Positions 29,810 to 33,339 of a stretch of 33,339 nucleotides of DNA are shown piece by piece (position 1 is the stretch's first letter; each line of letters opens with the position of its first letter). The notes beneath the pieces were generated by a model. The model was given only the letters and a program-made list of their open reading frames with translations. It did no database searches and was not told where the DNA came from. Origin of the DNA: Deltaproteobacteria bacterium UBA5329. Lineage in GTDB: Bacteria > Desulfobacterota > Syntrophorhabdia > Syntrophorhabdales > Syntrophorhabdaceae. The DNA is taken from the NCBI GenBank assembly GCA_002408185.1, contig DHQV01000100.1, forward strand, positions 37,944 to 71,282, read 5' to 3'. Position numbers and translations under genes: made by a program.

Positions 29810-30526
29810 TTACGCCTCCACGATTTCCTGATACGCCTTGACGTGTTTCTCCATTATGGAGACAGGCGGCGTTGATTTAAGCGCCTCCGTCACGGCGTTG
29901 AAAAAACTCCACCGGTTCCTTTCCTGGAACTCCTCATGGGTGGGCCTCAGCCATTCCTCCCGAACAGCGGGAAGCTGCCGGGGGCTCACAATGTCGTTTC
30001 CGTAAAGCAGTCCCAGGAGCTGGAAGGCTTCCCGGTCGCTCGTCGGAATTCCTTTGAGGCGCTCGGCGTCGGTTAAAACCTTTTCCCATTTGTGCTGGGC
30101 CTTGTAAAGGCTGGTAATGGCCAGATCCTCCAAAGCGTTCCAGACGCCTTTGGTGTGCTTCTTCATGACGGCGATTTCGCCGTGAAGCGCCAGGTTGTCG
30201 CAAATGAAAACTGACGCCCCGATAGCCAGGCCCACGCTCATGGACCGGTCGTAACTGTTCCGGAAAGCCACGGATAACCCGATTTCGGAATTATCCTTCT
30301 GGAACTTGAGAAGCGCGAAGAGTTGTTGACCTTGCCGGGCCAGAGCATAGTTTTCGCCGATCAGGTTAAAGTCGGTTAAAAGATCCTGCGATACGGTTAA
30401 AAGCCTGTCGGCCAGATGGTAGTGGGAAACCGGGATATATGAATCGGTTTCTTCCGGAACAGCGATTAGATCCAGATCCTGCCGGGACACCAGTTGTCCG
30501 CCTCGATGCAGTATTATTTCTTCCAC
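29810..30526 (-). CDS. DUF932 (phage/plasmid-like) protein
   Basis: 238 aa matching the DUF932 pattern of phage and plasmid proteins: YIPVSHYHLADRLL near the N-terminus, then VAFRNSYDRSMSVGLAIGASVFICDNLALHG, quoted here as two parts of the characteristic central block (about 86-116), and a KKHT after it. The biochemical role of the family is not known; it is often expressed early from mobile elements. The start is GTG with AAGGAGGT 6 bases upstream; the stop of the preceding gene lies in the same ribosome site, so translation is coupled. Confidence 0.8.
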   Translation of the reverse strand: MEEIILHRGGQLVSRQDLDLIAVPEETDSYIPVSHYHLADRLLTVSQDLLTDFNLIGENYALARQGQQLFALLKFQKDNSEIGLSVAFRNSYDRSMSVGLAIGASVFICDNLALHGEIAVMKKHTKGVWNALEDLAITSLYKAQHKWEKVLTDAERLKGIPTSDREAFQLLGLLYGNDIVSPRQLPAVREEWLRPTHEEFQERNRWSFFNAVTEALKSTPPVSIMEKHVKAYQEIVEA

Positions 30527-30527
30527 G

Positions 30528-30836
30528 TTAGACCTCCTTCATAATTTTGGTTACTGAGCTTGCGTCAACTTCCCATTCCCCAAGCTTCCGGTTGGTTGAA
30601 AATCCATTATTCATCCATCTTCCTCCTTGCATCACCTCCGGATGGTGTTTCCGGTCGAATTCGAAAAACTTCTCCCAGATGAGCTCAGATAGCTTTTCTC
30701 CGGCTTCCGGAAATCCGCATATTTTTGCAATGCCATCGTAGTCCGGAAAAACTAGCCGGTAGAGCGCTTCAACTACCTCCACTTGATGGGTGGCCAAGGC
30801 AAATATTGTTTCTACTTCTTCTTGGGTGATGATCAT
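30528..30836 (-). CDS. Hypothetical island protein, 102 aa
   Basis: No family recognised. Acidic, soluble and helical at the N-terminus (MIITQEEVETIFALATHQVE). AGGAGG lies 8-9 bases before the ATG, and the stop falls within the ribosome site of the DUF932 gene. It is the first gene of the right-hand leftward block. Confidence 0.65.
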   Translation of the reverse strand: MIITQEEVETIFALATHQVEVVEALYRLVFPDYDGIAKICGFPEAGEKLSELIWEKFFEFDRKHHPEVMQGGRWMNNGFSTNRKLGEWEVDASSVTKIMKEV

Positions 30837-31273
30837 GCTATGCGCCTCCTAAACGGTTGGGTATGGTTTCGTTGCTTGGACACACCTCCTTTAGTCCCAA
30901 TATGTTTTCAAATAACTGTCCTTCGGATTATTTTCAGTTTAGAGGATTTAAAAATATATTTAAGAAGGGGAGAGTTGCCGGTCCGGGCAAGATATGTTTT
31001 TGTAGAGAGCACACTTGAACATTCGCGCAGTTGGCCATTTAAAGTGTTGTTATTCAGACCCTATCAGGGAAACAAGAATCTACCTGTAGCCGAAAAGGAC
31101 TACAAAACAAAGTGGGTTTGGCGACAGACATCACCCGTTATTTTTAATAAAATACTAACTATTCAGATATAATTGGTGCCCTTATTAGTCTAGGGCCACC
31201 AGTGCAGTCCTTTTCTTATGAATAAATGTTATCTAAAGTACACTTGTCAAAAGCTACCTGAAAGGAGAATCTG
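30837..31273. other. Intergenic region, probable vicinity of the island border
   Basis: A 437-base A+T-rich stretch between the leftward island genes and the rightward secreted protein. No convincing gene: a 129-codon rightward frame crosses it but overlaps the 102-aa gene antisense and lacks a ribosome site. No copy of the tRNA-Arg 3' end is found. A second AAAGGAGG occurs at about 30893-30886 on the minus strand without a usable start codon. Confidence 0.5.
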
Positions 31274-33339
31274 ATGAAGAAAACCTTTGTGTTCTTTTTT
31301 GCAGTACTTCTCGTCCTACTCGGAATTACTTCGGCATCGTCAGCCGGAGAAGTGACTTTGCTTGACGAGGTTTTCACGCGCGGCACTGGTACGCCCGTGA
31401 CCGTATCAAAAACCTTTCCCGCTTTCAGCGGACGGGCGACCCTCAGACTTACGAACGAGAGCGCAAAGGACACAGCGATCGAGAAGGTAAGCAGTACGGT
31501 GATCAAGATGAACGGGGTCGTACTGTTCGGTCCATCCCAATTCAACCAAAATGTAACCTCCTTACGGAAAACCGTCGCTGTTGATCATGGCCAGAATACA
31601 CTCTCCGTAAACCTCAAAGGCAAGCCGGGGAGTCGAATCAGAATTCAGATCACTGCGTTTGACAGCCCAGGTGCAATCTTCACAAGAGGCACTGAAACGG
31701 TCGTTACAAGTGGTCTGATAGGGCCTTCCGGTGGGGTATTGCAAGCATCGGGGGGGCCCATTGATGGGGTGCTCCTGCAGATTCCTGCAGGCGTCTTATC
31801 TTCGGACACCACAGTCTCTCTAGGTTACAACAACGGACAATTATCCTCCTACAAGGGCGCCATCCATTCAGCGGTGATCCTTTCAATTGATGTTCCGGGC
31901 GCGTATGCCTTGGCACAGCCCATAATAGTAACAGTTCCTTTTAACGATGACGGGACGACGGTTCCGTTTCCTTATTATATAAATGAGAACGGCACCTTGT
32001 CGCCTCTGGAACTAGTGGACATCGACAGGGTCGCGAAGACGTTTTCGTTCGCCACGTTCCATGCGTCCCCGTTTACGTGGTTTTTTGGCACGACCGTCTA
32101 TGCTCCAGGCCCAGATGATATTTACCAGACAAAGCTTCTTCCTCAAAATGATGGGTTCTGGATCAAAAATCCGGTGAGCAAGATGCTGCAGAAATATGAT
32201 CCTAGTTTTGGCGCTTGTTTCGGTATGGTGGCCTTCACAGATTGGTACTATCGAAATAAGATGGACACGTATGGAGACCTTTACCCCAAATACCACGACC
32301 TCATCAACAGTCCATGGTTCGGCGGCACCATTAACCCCACGGGGCAGGATATGATTGCAATACGGTCTCAGATGTCATCTTGGGAAGAACAACATAACTG
32401 GTGGAACCCCCCGAGAGACAAACCGAATTATAGACCACTAAGTGACGCAGAAAACTACGCAGCAATACAAGATGCAATCCTGAAATCGAACAACGCAGTC
32501 ATCCGCGTGAGCAACGACAAAGGCGGACATGCAGTTCTCGCCTATGCTTTCAATAAGCTAGAAGGAACGCTTACTGTTTATGACCCAAACTGTCCCGGGG
32601 AGGCCAGTACTATTGAGTACGATGGGATAGCATTCAAGCCGTACAAAACGTGTGCGTGCTGGACTAATAATGATCTTTGCTTCCACACAGGTACAAGCTT
32701 TGACAAAATAAGATTGTATGGAACGGGATCAGAGCCATCGCTCGATGCCTCCTTTGAACAAATCTTTGCCGATGCCCGCAACAATTTTCACGGCACCGCC
32801 GACACGATCATCAACGTCACGTCCCATGCCAGCGGACAGACTGTGGACACCAAGCACATAGTTCTTTCCGGCACCATCTCGAGCGGGCTCATCCCCGTGA
32901 CAGACATGACGGTAGAAGTTATCGATTCTGGCTCTCCGAGGTTTTATCCAATAAAGGTCGCGACTGATGGCTTGTTCAGTGTCGACATTGACCTATCACA
33001 AGGTCTTAATCACCTCAGGTTTGCGACCTACGGCGTGATGTATAAATCGATCGCCCAACTCAACAAGCCCACCCTCGTCAAAACCTATGATAACATGATC
33101 GGGATTGATTTTACGTTGACAGCCAACCCTCCTCCCGCTGGTTACACCATAGTAGAAATGCCATCCGACTCCTACTATTGCGAGCCTAGTAGCATCAACG
33201 ATGCGGGTCAGGTGGTAGGGTATTGTTATTTATACGACGAAACGCACGCCTTCCTGTACAGCAACGGGACGATGACAGACCTCGGCACATTAGGGGAAGA
33301 TAGTTATGCCTTTGGAATCAACAATGCGGGTCAGGTGGT
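31274..33339 (+). CDS. Secreted C39-like cysteine peptidase with HAF repeats, C-terminus cut
   Basis: 688 codons seen, open at the window end. Residues 1-24 are a signal peptide (MKKTFVFFFAVLLVLLGITS, then ASSA). A beta-rich region follows to about 290. Next is a papain/C39-like peptidase region with Cys315 (FGACFGMVAFTDWYY), His419 (GGHAVLAYAF) and Asp437 (VYDPN), in the right order and spacing for the triad. Another beta-rich segment (about 500-625) leads to HAF repeats from about 640: INDAGQVVGY and HAFLYSNGTMTDLGTLG, the second repeat starting just before the edge. HAF repeats are extracellular; the product is likely secreted or surface-bound. AAAGGAG precedes the ATG by 6 bases. Whether it belongs to the island or the chromosome is not clear. 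Confidence 0.78.
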   Translation, partial: MKKTFVFFFAVLLVLLGITSASSAGEVTLLDEVFTRGTGTPVTVSKTFPAFSGRATLRLTNESAKDTAIEKVSSTVIKMNGVVLFGPSQFNQNVTSLRKTVAVDHGQNTLSVNLKGKPGSRIRIQITAFDSPGAIFTRGTETVVTSGLIGPSGGVLQASGGPIDGVLLQIPAGVLSSDTTVSLGYNNGQLSSYKGAIHSAVILSIDVPGAYALAQPIIVTVPFNDDGTTVPFPYYINENGTLSPLELVDIDRVAKTFSFATFHASPFTWFFGTTVYAPGPDDIYQTKLLPQNDGFWIKNPVSKMLQKYDPSFGACFGMVAFTDWYYRNKMDTYGDLYPKYHDLINSPWFGGTINPTGQDMIAIRSQMSSWEEQHNWWNPPRDKPNYRPLSDAENYAAIQDAILKSNNAVIRVSNDKGGHAVLAYAFNKLEGTLTVYDPNCPGEASTIEYDGIAFKPYKTCACWTNNDLCFHTGTSFDKIRLYGTGSEPSLDASFEQIFADARNNFHGTADTIINVTSHASGQTVDTKHIVLSGTISSGLIPVTDMTVEVIDSGSPRFYPIKVATDGLFSVDIDLSQGLNHLRFATYGVMYKSIAQLNKPTLVKTYDNMIGIDFTLTANPPPAGYTIVEMPSDSYYCEPSSINDAGQVVGYCYLYDETHAFLYSNGTMTDLGTLGEDSYAFGINNAGQV

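Noticed and set aside
30842..30892. 16-codon leader peptide overlapping the 102-aa gene start
   Set aside because: The GTG start is one base from its ribosome site, too close to be used.
31110..31140. Possible right attachment site resembling the tRNA T-arm (GGTTTGGCGACAGACATCACC)
   Set aside because: Matches are scattered, with only the first seven bases continuous; not enough for an att repeat.
30783..31172. Rightward 129-codon frame
   Set aside because: It overlaps the 102-aa gene antisense, lacks a ribosome site and shows no protein-like pattern.
22000..31200. CRISPR array or toxin-antitoxin pair on the island
   Set aside because: No regularly spaced repeats and no recognisable toxin or antitoxin among the small genes.

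Overview
The window looks like chromosome from an anaerobic bacterium, with an integrative element inserted beside a tRNA gene. No 16S or other marker is present, so the lineage is an inference. LL-diaminopimelate aminotransferase, a siroheme-decarboxylase-type AhbB protein next to hemL, a HydE radical SAM enzyme, a 2-hydroxyacyl-CoA-dehydratase-like protein and a 30-residue AURKAIP1/COX24 protein fit a Desulfobacterota-like (Syntrophorhabdus/Syntrophobacter-type) anaerobe best.

Region 1 (1-7114) handles sulfur, Fe-S clusters and thiamine. A leftward gene set hydE-nifU-nifS-cysE (the last cut by the window edge) is divergent from an Rrf2/IscR-type regulator. One palindrome between them (3849-3862) supplies the -35 boxes of both divergent promoters, so one bound regulator could switch both. 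The rightward thiE-thiS-thiG-thiH operon follows, with tightly overlapping genes and no recognisable TPP riboswitch.

Region 2 (7284-21649) is ordinary chromosome with some unusual genes: a P-loop ATPase fused to a CYTH-like domain; a stand-alone radical SAM/SPASM enzyme with its own promoter and operator-like palindrome; a four-gene operon (2-hydroxyacyl-CoA dehydratase-like protein, DUF4911, TldD, PAS-GGDEF); dapL with an IS200/IS605 end relic upstream; ahbB-hemL-alr; a GAF/HD-GYP protein; phosphofructokinase; and endonuclease IV, whose 3' end is overlapped antisense by the AURKAIP1/COX24 gene.

Region 3 (21830 to about 31 kb) is the accessory island. A tRNA-Arg(TCT) gene is followed 35 bases later by a tyrosine integrase and an excisionase-like gene, both leftward. 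All island genes recognised here are leftward, and the DNA is visibly more A+T-rich. One block (25744 to 21938) has overlapping genes for a winged-helix/PD-(D/E)XK-like protein, a small membrane protein, a helical protein, a HerA/coupling-protein-like ATPase, two small proteins, the excisionase and the integrase. Upstream of it lies about 850 bases of non-coding DNA with alternative hairpins, palindromes, short direct repeats and a polypurine tract. A second block (30836 to 26702) carries a DUF932 protein, a replication-relaxation-like protein, a secreted cysteine-rich protein and several small proteins, two of which (49 and 57 aa) are very short. I found no second copy of the tRNA 3' end, so the right border is unknown.

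Region 4 (31274 to the end) is the start of a large secreted protein: signal peptide, papain/C39-like cysteine protease signature, then HAF repeats running off the window.
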